From contig JAJUGU010000001.1 in NCBI GenBank assembly GCA_029265815.1, positions 1 to 64,000 of the forward strand: 64,000 nucleotides of DNA, in the 5' to 3' direction. The position numbers were made by a program, and so were the translations under genes. The notes below the pieces were generated by a model. That model had not been told where the DNA came from, made no database searches, and saw only the letters and a program-made list of their open reading frames with translations. How positions within the stretch are numbered: the first letter of the stretch is position 1; each line of letters opens with the position of its first letter. Shown here one piece after another: positions 34,679 through 43,065 of this stretch. Origin of the DNA: Anaerolineaceae bacterium. GTDB lineage: Bacteria > Chloroflexota > Anaerolineae > Anaerolineales > Anaerolineaceae.

Positions 34679-35002
34679 ATGTTTTCAATGACTGTAAATG
34701 ATTTTCTGCTGACGATGGCTTGCGCGCTTCTCTTTTGTGGGGTGGTCATTCTTGGGGTGGGGATTTATACATTGATTGGCAAATTGATGGGCAAAGAGTT
34801 AACCACCATAGCAAACCAGACTGCCAAATTAGCTGAGAAGGGGATTACAGATGAAATTTCTGGTTTAGTCGGCAATGCGCGTACCTTAATCGAAGTTCTC
34901 AATAATATGGTGAAAACCACAGCCGGTATTGGCATCTTCCTGGTCTTAATCGGATTTTCGCTATTTGGTGGAGCATACGCGCTGGTTCTACAAATCCGAT
35001 AA
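34679..35002 (+). CDS. Small two-TM membrane protein, unknown
   Basis: 107 residues: TM1 (about 9-35, Gly/Val/Leu-rich), a 45-residue polar helical loop with alternating charge (40-80), and TM2 (about 81-103). No catalytic motif. GGAGG lies 5 bases before the ATG at 34679; an in-frame ATG at 34646 lies upstream of the predicted sigma-54 start site. First gene after the second sigma-54 promoter and upstream of the giant TPR gene, so it may anchor the system at the membrane or act as a channel; both are guesses. Confidence 0.8.
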   Translation: MFSMTVNDFLLTMACALLFCGVVILGVGIYTLIGKLMGKELTTIANQTAKLAEKGITDEISGLVGNARTLIEVLNNMVKTTAGIGIFLVLIGFSLFGGAYALVLQIR

Positions 35003-35048
35003 CTCATTACAACCCTCATTACTAGGGTACCCGAGAGGAGAATCCGCT

Positions 35049-38000
35049 ATGCAGTTCACTGATCAAATTTCTGTGGTGAACCACCTGACCTCACTTGATG
35101 AGGTGGCGGTTTATTTTAAAGCATTGCGTCAGGATGAAATTATCTGGAAAGAAGTTCAACGATTTCTTGCCGATCCATCCAGAGTGGAATATCTTGCTGC
35201 TCAGGAAAGGCCTCTTGATGCAGGGGTTCTGTGTTTGCTCTCTATCGATCCCGAAATTGATCTTTCGCGTTACCCTATTGCCTCGTTTTCAGGGCAAACG
35301 CTAGAACAAATCATGTTTGCCTATGAATCGTATATCCAATCTAACGAACCTGTAATTGATTTTGCACACGCAGCTTTGCTTGCTGCTGCTCTGATTGAAA
35401 AACGAAAAATTACTACTCAATGGAAGAATGTAATCCTAGAAATCATTTCCAGAATGAAAATCAGCACTTCTGAAAGATTCTCACAATTCTGGGGAACTGC
35501 TTTCGCTATCATTGCTAATCTAGTTGAAAAACGAGATGAATTACTGGCAGATTTACTTAGTCTGCAGCAACAAGATTTAGGTTTGAAAGTATTTATGCAT
35601 GCAGTGCAGTGCTTGCCTTTGAACGAGGAACAAAAAATTGAGTTGTTCTACAGTCACTTGAAATCAGTTAATACCGCGAATCAGTCTCAAGCTCTCCGAT
35701 TGTTATCGTTAACATCTGATCCGGAGTTTATCCGGCAGGTTGCCCTACGTTTGCTGAGTAAGTCTTTACAAATTGAGACGAACGGACAGACTTACGATAT
35801 TTATTGGAAAAATCCTGCATCATCACTGCAATTTGCGCTGCAATGCCAGTATGCGGCTGACATTGCTCATTATGCTGGTGAAAAGCAAATCGCAGCGAAG
35901 TTAATTGATAAATCAATGGAAATCCTGGCAGCCTTTGAATCAATTGGAAAGATGAAAAAGGTTGATTTATTCCAAGAATCAACAAGTATTCGTGATGTGT
36001 TTGACGAATCTGAACTAGAGCATCCGGAAATTACCTCCGAACTTGTCTACAGTCCATTATGGGGCGAAGTAGAAATTTCTTCTGATCAGGCAATTTTTCC
36101 TGTGAAAATTATTCGTCAATTGGATGAGATTTCTCACGCTGGAAATTCAGAATTTGCCAATGTTGAACTCATCACAGTAATCAATGCACTCTCTGACTGC
36201 GATCTTGAAGAATTATTTGTCAAAGGTCCAAAATTCATTCAGACATGGGATGTAGTGGAAGTCTTAGATAACTTGGCAAACTCGAATGCCAATCAGGAAG
36301 CAAAAAGATTGGCTGAAGTAATATTACGGAAAAATCCGTTCAATGTGAGAGCGAATCTTTCTGCGGCTAAAGTATTGGAAAAGATCGGTGCTTGGGCAGA
36401 AGCGCTGACGCACTGGCAAACACTGGCAATACTGAATCCGGCATCAGACGATGTCAAACGGAATCTGGGGAAGGCGTACATAAAAACTGGAGACAAAGCG
36501 GAAGCGTTTAAGGTTATGAAAGATTTAATCTCAAGAGAAGAACCTGAATGTGAATCCGATCTACTCGATTTAGCAAACCTTGCTCTTGATCTTGACCGGC
36601 CTGACGATACCATAAGCGCAGTAGAAAAAATCTTGGAACAGAACCCAGATCATTCCTGTGCGCTTACTTTGGCTGGTTTAGCACACCATCAAAAAGATGA
36701 GATCGATCTGGCTGTTGAAAAACTCCAGAAAGCCATTGAAACACCTGGAAATGATCCACGAGCATGGATCATTCTCAGCGAAATCAATAACAAGATTGGC
36801 AATAAAGAAGCTGCTTTAAATGTTTTGAAAGAAGGCCTTGCGGTAAATCCTGACCAAAGATCGATCAAAATTGCTTATGCAAAAAACCTGGTACAGAGAG
36901 GTTCAACTACTGAGGCATATCCTCTATTAAGAGAACTTTCCGCGGCCAGCGTTGATTATGAGATTGATACCCTGCTCATTGATGTTATGAAACAGCTAGG
37001 GAAAGAAGACCTTTGTCTGGTGATCGAGGAATTGAAAGGACGCTATCCTGAAGATCCTCGCATTCTTGCGGATTATGGCGAGAATCTGGTCGCTAATGGG
37101 AAGCTTGCAGAAGGTTTAAGCGTTTTAAGGCAGATCAAGTCTGATCTTAAGACCAATTCTGCATGGTCGATGGCATATGTTGCCGCGCTGTTGGGTATTG
37201 ATTACTCGAAATTTCAATCTGAACGCAATATTTCAGTAAAAGATATCAACGAAGCAAAGAGTATGATCGACCAGGTAATCAGTGTTGAACCAGATCAATC
37301 TAAAGCAATCATGCTAAAAGGTGAATTGCTTGCCAGTAATCATCAGCATGAAGCAGCAGTAAAATTGTTTACCCAGGTCTTAGAATCAAAGAACATGCTT
37401 GAAGATGGCTGGTTGGCCAGATTGCATGCAGACCTTACCCGGTCTACTGCTGCACTTGGCAAATCAGAAATTGCGCTTGCCTCAATAGAAGAAGCGATTG
37501 GTCTTCAACCTGACTGGATTGGATTACACCAGTTGAAGACTGACGTGATGCTTTCAGGTGGTGATGTTTCTCAAGCAGAGTCGCAATTTAAACATGTTTT
37601 AGAAATCACACCTGATTCTCATGAAAAATCACTCTGGGCAGCCAAGATATGGCAAAAAATGGGGAATTCAGAAAGGGCCGCTACAATCTTGAAGGATGCA
37701 ATCATAAGAGACCCCGCTCATCTAGATCTGCAATTGATGGCTGCAGAAATGCAACTGGATAAAGCTGCTGAGACTATCATTGGGGATCTTGTGCAGTCCA
37801 TGAAAACATTGGTTATGGAATCATCAGAACCAACTGAATTGATCCATAGTGCCGCACTATTCGTAAAGATGGGAAAAACAGAAGAGGCTATTCTTGCATT
37901 AACCCGTGCATGTGAATTAGGTAGTTGGGAAGCCAGTCTAAACCTGTGCGGATACTATCGTTTGCAAAATGAAAACGAAAAGGCTGGCGAAGTCATTGAC

Positions 38001-40364
38001 CAAATCGAAAAATTAGGCGACGACCCTTCGATCTTTAAGGCTGAGATCGAATCTGTGAATGGAAATATCGAAAAAGCATATGAAATTCTGAAAAATGCTT
38101 CTGATACGCCTATCAATATAGTATTTGAGCCCGTGTTTTTACCGGAGGAATGGAGCAGCTTTGTTAATTCTACCAGACCAGTAACCGCGTTATGGTTGAT
38201 GTTTGGTTTACAAAGCGGTATACATCACGATTCGATGAGTAAGGCTAGGAACTGGATCGAGGCCGAACCACAGAATCTTGAAGCGCGCGTATTTGGGATT
38301 GAAACAGCACTTGCCTGTGGTGCGTTTGAAGATTACGACTGTTTCTTAAATATGGCTGGCTTAACTGAGGCCGATCCATTTTTCCATAACCTCGAATTAT
38401 TGCGTATTGAACGCGAGCAGGATCAAAAAATCTTTGCGCTTTCTGCTGAGAAATTTGATGGTAATGAAATCGCTGATGTGGTAAACCGCCCAGAAGTAAT
38501 TACCAGGGTAAGAGCGCTGGCAGCTGAAGGTCAGCTTCTAGATGCTGAGATTTTGCTTGAGCAAATTGTTTCTGGTTTCGCCAGATCAAACAAAGCACCA
38601 TACATTTGCCGAATCGGACTGTTGCGCAATGCTATCAAAGCTGGGTTGGCGGTCAACAGGTGGAAAGAAGCCGTGAATCTCTATAGGCAGTATGGTAAAG
38701 AGATGGAAGGTAACAATGGAATGAAATCCTTGTTCCTTGAGACTCTGGTTACAGCGATTGAGTTCTTCAATTCTGTGCAGGGATTATCAATAGAGACTCA
38801 TCTCCCCTGGAATGCTTTATTTGTGGCAACATTAGAGGATGAAATTACAAGATTATCAGAATCGTTGGCGGATGATAAGGTAAGCGCTGCGAGGCGTTGG
38901 ACACTACGCGGGAATCTTGCGCTCAATCCATCGCAGGAAAATATCAGAGCACTGGCGTTGATCACTCCGCAGGCAGATGATGCTGCTGCAATTATGGCAG
39001 GATTACGAGCTACTGACCAGGTAAATACTGCCATTCAAGTTGTAAAAAAATTCAGCAATGACCCGCGCGTTCTTTTTGAGCTTGCACTTTGCTTCTATGA
39101 GAAAGACAGCGAAAAAGCGCTTGAGGCTCTCAAATCATCCCTGCAAATATCTCCCGATCAACCTGCTGCACTTTGTTTACTGAGTAAAGTACTCGAAAAC
39201 CTGGGTATGAAAACTGAATCACTGGAAAAGCTCGAAGAAGCGATCAGTCTATGGCCGAATGAAGCGCGTTGGCATATGAGAGCAGCTGAAATTCAGCATG
39301 CATTGGGTAATCTAGATGATCCGGTTAGACATCTGCAAGCAGCGCTTGAATTGACTCCAAACGACACTGAAATCATTTATCGTTTAGGTAAAGCATTCGC
39401 TCTCAATAAGAATCATCAAGCTGCATTGGAATACTTACAGTCTGCAGCCAGCAAGGCTCCCAACCGTGCTGAGATTTGGGAGGCAATCTCTGACGCATAC
39501 CAACAGGCTGGAAGTCTAAACCAGGCGTTGGAAGCTGCTGAAAAAGCCAGTAAAACTGATCCGTTTGCAGTGAAGCCTCATTTGCAAGCTGCAAGGGTGA
39601 ATTGGTACAGAGGAGAGCTTGAGAAAGCTCTTGAACAGGTGAAAATGGCAATCTCTCTCAATCCGGATAATGCAGAAGGCTATGTTTTCCTTGCGCAATT
39701 GCTACGCGAAAAAGGAGAGAATGGCAAGGCGCTTGAGACGCTCGAAAAGGCATCCCAATGCAAGACCATAAATGTGGGTACAATGATCGATCATGCTTCG
39801 CTTTTGAAGGAAATTAATGGAGCAGCTGCGGCTAGAGATCTGTTATCAAATTTCAGCCAACGCTTCCCGGAGAATCCAGAATTGTTAAAGATGCTGGCAC
39901 AAGCTGAAGAAGAATGTGGTGATCTAAGGCGGGCCGAAATCGCCGCAAAACGTGCTTTGGAATTTCATCCTGAGGCAACAGACTTGCACCTTTTCCTTGG
40001 AAGCATTGAGGAAAAAACAGGCAATCTTGACCAGGCAGCTCATTATTTTAGCCAGGCGATCGCCCATCATCCTGAAGAAACCGAGGGATACATAAAATTA
40101 AGCCACGCATTCGCTCAACAGCGTGAGTTTTCAAAAGCGCGTGAGGTATTGGAGGAAGGAATCAGACGTAGCCCGGGTGAAATCAACCTTTATCTCGCGT
40201 GTGCCAACCTGTTGAAAGACGCCAAGGATTATCGTGGCGCTGAACAAATGCTGCGCAAGGCTTCAGAGATCGATCCACGGAACTTGACCGTTCATAGGCA
40301 ACTTGGTGCGGTACTTGCACTGAATTTGGTACATCAATCGCAGGAAGTGAGCTCACACCTATGA
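35049..40364 (+). CDS. Giant TPR-repeat protein (1771 residues)
   Basis: No signal peptide or TM. Residues 1 to about 430 are helical with no recognised repeats. From about 435 on, degenerate 34-residue TPR units are visible, regular again near the C-terminus (about 1360-1760, with recurrent NP/DP helix caps such as SLNPDNAEGYVFLAQLLREK and EIDPRNLTVHRQLGAVLAL). This is a scaffold for protein binding with no enzymatic motif. The ATG at 35049 follows AGGAG; upstream frame extension enters the two-TM gene. It overlaps the caspase-like peptidase gene by 4 bases, so 1:1 coupling is plausible. The size recalls the TPR partners and fusions of caspase-like (CHAT) proteases. Confidence 0.9.
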   Translation: MQFTDQISVVNHLTSLDEVAVYFKALRQDEIIWKEVQRFLADPSRVEYLAAQERPLDAGVLCLLSIDPEIDLSRYPIASFSGQTLEQIMFAYESYIQSNEPVIDFAHAALLAAALIEKRKITTQWKNVILEIISRMKISTSERFSQFWGTAFAIIANLVEKRDELLADLLSLQQQDLGLKVFMHAVQCLPLNEEQKIELFYSHLKSVNTANQSQALRLLSLTSDPEFIRQVALRLLSKSLQIETNGQTYDIYWKNPASSLQFALQCQYAADIAHYAGEKQIAAKLIDKSMEILAAFESIGKMKKVDLFQESTSIRDVFDESELEHPEITSELVYSPLWGEVEISSDQAIFPVKIIRQLDEISHAGNSEFANVELITVINALSDCDLEELFVKGPKFIQTWDVVEVLDNLANSNANQEAKRLAEVILRKNPFNVRANLSAAKVLEKIGAWAEALTHWQTLAILNPASDDVKRNLGKAYIKTGDKAEAFKVMKDLISREEPECESDLLDLANLALDLDRPDDTISAVEKILEQNPDHSCALTLAGLAHHQKDEIDLAVEKLQKAIETPGNDPRAWIILSEINNKIGNKEAALNVLKEGLAVNPDQRSIKIAYAKNLVQRGSTTEAYPLLRELSAASVDYEIDTLLIDVMKQLGKEDLCLVIEELKGRYPEDPRILADYGENLVANGKLAEGLSVLRQIKSDLKTNSAWSMAYVAALLGIDYSKFQSERNISVKDINEAKSMIDQVISVEPDQSKAIMLKGELLASNHQHEAAVKLFTQVLESKNMLEDGWLARLHADLTRSTAALGKSEIALASIEEAIGLQPDWIGLHQLKTDVMLSGGDVSQAESQFKHVLEITPDSHEKSLWAAKIWQKMGNSERAATILKDAIIRDPAHLDLQLMAAEMQLDKAAETIIGDLVQSMKTLVMESSEPTELIHSAALFVKMGKTEEAILALTRACELGSWEASLNLCGYYRLQNENEKAGEVIDQIEKLGDDPSIFKAEIESVNGNIEKAYEILKNASDTPINIVFEPVFLPEEWSSFVNSTRPVTALWLMFGLQSGIHHDSMSKARNWIEAEPQNLEARVFGIETALACGAFEDYDCFLNMAGLTEADPFFHNLELLRIEREQDQKIFALSAEKFDGNEIADVVNRPEVITRVRALAAEGQLLDAEILLEQIVSGFARSNKAPYICRIGLLRNAIKAGLAVNRWKEAVNLYRQYGKEMEGNNGMKSLFLETLVTAIEFFNSVQGLSIETHLPWNALFVATLEDEITRLSESLADDKVSAARRWTLRGNLALNPSQENIRALALITPQADDAAAIMAGLRATDQVNTAIQVVKKFSNDPRVLFELALCFYEKDSEKALEALKSSLQISPDQPAALCLLSKVLENLGMKTESLEKLEEAISLWPNEARWHMRAAEIQHALGNLDDPVRHLQAALELTPNDTEIIYRLGKAFALNKNHQAALEYLQSAASKAPNRAEIWEAISDAYQQAGSLNQALEAAEKASKTDPFAVKPHLQAARVNWYRGELEKALEQVKMAISLNPDNAEGYVFLAQLLREKGENGKALETLEKASQCKTINVGTMIDHASLLKEINGAAAARDLLSNFSQRFPENPELLKMLAQAEEECGDLRRAEIAAKRALEFHPEATDLHLFLGSIEEKTGNLDQAAHYFSQAIAHHPEETEGYIKLSHAFAQQREFSKAREVLEEGIRRSPGEINLYLACANLLKDAKDYRGAEQMLRKASEIDPRNLTVHRQLGAVLALNLVHQSQEVSSHL

Positions 40365-42958
40365 TTTCACAATTCGGTCGTAAAGAAAACAATCCTCAAA
40401 CCATCAATCGGCAGAGATTACTATTCTTGCTGAACGCGGGGATGGATACAAAAGCATATCGGTTTACCAGACAGGCCGCTCTGGCCTGGTTAGCCTCATT
40501 TCCAGGAGATCTGGAGGTTAACCTGGCTTATGCAAGGGCATTATTGAAAGAAGAGCGTTACGCACATGCTTCTCCTGTGATTCAAAAAATCCTTCACACA
40601 GATCCAGAATTCGTTGAAGCAGCCATCTTGGGGGAAGAGATATTTGCCAGGAGCGATCCTGCGTTTCTCCCTTTCACAGCTGGAACGATCAAGGCTTTGG
40701 GAGGAACACCAGTAAATTCATTGGCATCTCCTGAATGGGGTGAAAAGCTTTTTCTGATTCGCCGCGCGATCGCTGGAGGGCATTACGAGGCTGCCCGGTT
40801 GCAAGTATTCGAGATTTTAGGTGAATCTGAACATGTTGAATTGATCAGCTATTACCATTTATTGGTTGCTGAGAAACTTGAAGATAAGACAAGTCTCGCA
40901 AACCTTGCGTTGCTGTATCACACTCGGTGGCCGGATTGCATTCAAATCAGCCTGATGCTGGCACGTATCTGGATGGATTCTGGCAGGGAAGATGATGCAG
41001 TGAATCTGCTGCATGCTTGTGCATCCAATGATCCAGTCGGGCAAGTACCTTCAAGGATGTGGGGAAAGGTTCATCCCTATCAGGCACTTTATCCGCAAGA
41101 AATGCAGATCAAGCTTGATCTTCCAATCCCCGCAGAAGTGGCCGGAAAGCTGGGGCTGAACCAGCTTGCTGCAGGTAAGCCCTCGGCAACCGGTTCTGTT
41201 GGGGGAAGGCATGTGAAAACAGATGTCACTTCTTTTGATGGGTACAAGGTAACTCCCACGGATAAAGCGTCTTATCCCGTGCACCCCAAGGTCACACCTG
41301 AGGTAAAGAAAAAGAAAAGCCCTGTTTCCACAGAAGTTGAACAGAAATTTAAGGAAATTGCCAGCAATCTTGGACAGGAAGTATTAAATCACACTGATGA
41401 ACGGTTCCCGGCATATGTGATCTTGAGCATGAAGAGTGGACTTCAAAATCAATTTGGAGAACAAAGCGCCAGTGTGATCATTGAAGAATTGTCAACACTG
41501 GCAAAGAATGTCCAGGAAAAAGCCGGTTGGACATCAATCGTTTTCTTGCCCGATGATCTTGCCATTTGCGGTAAGTACAATATAACCCCGGTTGATGCAC
41601 TCGACCCGTGGAAAATCAAACTGGCTTTAGTCGATCTCGACAAATCTCTCGAGAAAACCGGTGAGCGAATTGGAAGTGTACTTATCGTTGGCGGAGATGG
41701 TGTAGTTCCATTTCACAGGCTGCCGAATCCTACGGATGATTCTGATGCAGAGGTTCCGTCAGATAGCCCTTATGGCACATTGGATACGAATTACTTTGTT
41801 CCCGATTGGCCAGTCGGCCGCTTACCAGGAGAAGCTGGCGCAGATGCTGGTTTATTATTGGAACAGATTCGAAATATCAGTCTTTATCATTCTGATGAGC
41901 CGAGTTCTTCATCAATTATTGATGCGATTTTCAGAGTAATCTTCTTCTGGAACCAACCCTGGATACAAAATTTCACTAACATCGGTTATTCTGCGTCAGT
42001 ATGGCGGCGGTCTTCACTTGCTGCATTCAGACCTGTAGGAGAAGGTCGCAATTTATTCCTTTCACCAAATGGAAAAAACACATCCTTCAATCCAGGTAAA
42101 CTGGCATCAGCACAGATAGGATACTTTAATCTTCACGGTGTAGAAGATGGTAGTGAATGGTATGGGCAAAAAGATGTTACTGAAAATGATTCTGGCCCTG
42201 ATTTTCCTGTGGCTTTAAAACCTTCTGATATTCAATGTCTATCTGATCTTCCGCGTATTGTCTACTGCGAAGCTTGCTATGGCGGGCATGTTTTTGAAAA
42301 GCAAGAAGAAGAATCTATTGCCTTAACCATGCTCGGTAAGGGGGTCATGGCTATGGTTGGGTCGACGACGATTTCTTATGGCTCGGTTACAACTCCATTG
42401 ATCGGAGCAGATCTATTAGGGTACCTGATCCTCAAAAATTTGCGAGATGGTTTGCCAATTGGCACCTCAATGTTGAACGCCAGAGTGGAATTCGTTCGAG
42501 AGATGAATCGCAGGCAGGGGTACCTGGATGGAGAAGATCAAAAGACATTGATTTCATTTGTTCTGTATGGTGATCCGCTGGTAGCCTATGATCCTTACCA
42601 ATCTGCCAAAAAGGTGACGCCGCGCGACTTGTATCACCCGGTGGTGAAAACCATCAGTGACAGCCCGGTTTTAGATCAGCAAACAGAAAAGGCTGCGCCT
42701 AAGATGATCGCGCAGGCGAAGAATCTGGTGAAAGAATATCTGCCAGGGATCGAATACGCTGAAGTGCGAGTCAGGAATCAGCAGATAAACGGAGCAGTTT
42801 CTGGTAAATTTTCCAAGACAGCCAATCAAAATGCTTCTGGGCGAGTGGTGGTGAGTTTCAGCAAGCAGTTTACTCAGGCAGAAAAAATTCACCGGCAATA
42901 CGCCAGGGTCACTTTAGACAAAGAAGGAAAGATGGTCAAACTGGCAGTATCACGCTGA
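40361..42958 (+). CDS. TPR/caspase-like C25-type cysteine peptidase
   Basis: 865 residues. N-terminal TPR-like helices (about 10-260), a basic flexible linker (about 265-320), then a gingipain/caspase-fold domain (about 325-745): LIVGGDGVVPFHRL, DWPVGRLPGE, catalytic His592 in YFNLHGVEDG, Cys639 in YCEACYGG, STTISYGS and LYGDPLVAYDP. A C-terminal basic domain (about 770-865) follows. Unlike secreted gingipains it has no signal peptide and no sorting domain, so it is predicted to be intracellular. Overlaps the giant TPR gene (ATGA) and ends the operon. The substrate is unknown. Confidence 0.85.
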   Translation: MISQFGRKENNPQTINRQRLLFLLNAGMDTKAYRFTRQAALAWLASFPGDLEVNLAYARALLKEERYAHASPVIQKILHTDPEFVEAAILGEEIFARSDPAFLPFTAGTIKALGGTPVNSLASPEWGEKLFLIRRAIAGGHYEAARLQVFEILGESEHVELISYYHLLVAEKLEDKTSLANLALLYHTRWPDCIQISLMLARIWMDSGREDDAVNLLHACASNDPVGQVPSRMWGKVHPYQALYPQEMQIKLDLPIPAEVAGKLGLNQLAAGKPSATGSVGGRHVKTDVTSFDGYKVTPTDKASYPVHPKVTPEVKKKKSPVSTEVEQKFKEIASNLGQEVLNHTDERFPAYVILSMKSGLQNQFGEQSASVIIEELSTLAKNVQEKAGWTSIVFLPDDLAICGKYNITPVDALDPWKIKLALVDLDKSLEKTGERIGSVLIVGGDGVVPFHRLPNPTDDSDAEVPSDSPYGTLDTNYFVPDWPVGRLPGEAGADAGLLLEQIRNISLYHSDEPSSSSIIDAIFRVIFFWNQPWIQNFTNIGYSASVWRRSSLAAFRPVGEGRNLFLSPNGKNTSFNPGKLASAQIGYFNLHGVEDGSEWYGQKDVTENDSGPDFPVALKPSDIQCLSDLPRIVYCEACYGGHVFEKQEEESIALTMLGKGVMAMVGSTTISYGSVTTPLIGADLLGYLILKNLRDGLPIGTSMLNARVEFVREMNRRQGYLDGEDQKTLISFVLYGDPLVAYDPYQSAKKVTPRDLYHPVVKTISDSPVLDQQTEKAAPKMIAQAKNLVKEYLPGIEYAEVRVRNQQINGAVSGKFSKTANQNASGRVVVSFSKQFTQAEKIHRQYARVTLDKEGKMVKLAVSR

Positions 42959-42975
42959 GCAAAAATGTGCGCTTC

Positions 42976-43007
42976 GCCCGCGGAATTGGATTTCCGCGGG
43001 CTTTTTT
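42976..43007 (+). terminator. Terminator of the sigma-54/TPR/peptidase operon
   Basis: GCCCGCGGAA-TTGGAT-TTCCGCGGGC followed by TTTTTT. Confidence 0.93.
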
Positions 43008-43029
43008 AATCGAATCTGATATTATCGAA

Positions 43030-43035
43030 TATAAT
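43030..43035 (+). promoter_or_regulatory. -10 element of alaS
   Basis: TATAAT 30 bases before the alaS ATG; no clear -35. The leader is too short for a T-box. Confidence 0.4.
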
Positions 43036-43065
43036 TCAGCACATCATTATGAATTAAGGTGACTT

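Noticed and set aside
43008-43065. T-box leader before alaS
   Set aside because: Only 58 bases separate the terminator T-run from alaS; no T-box sequence.
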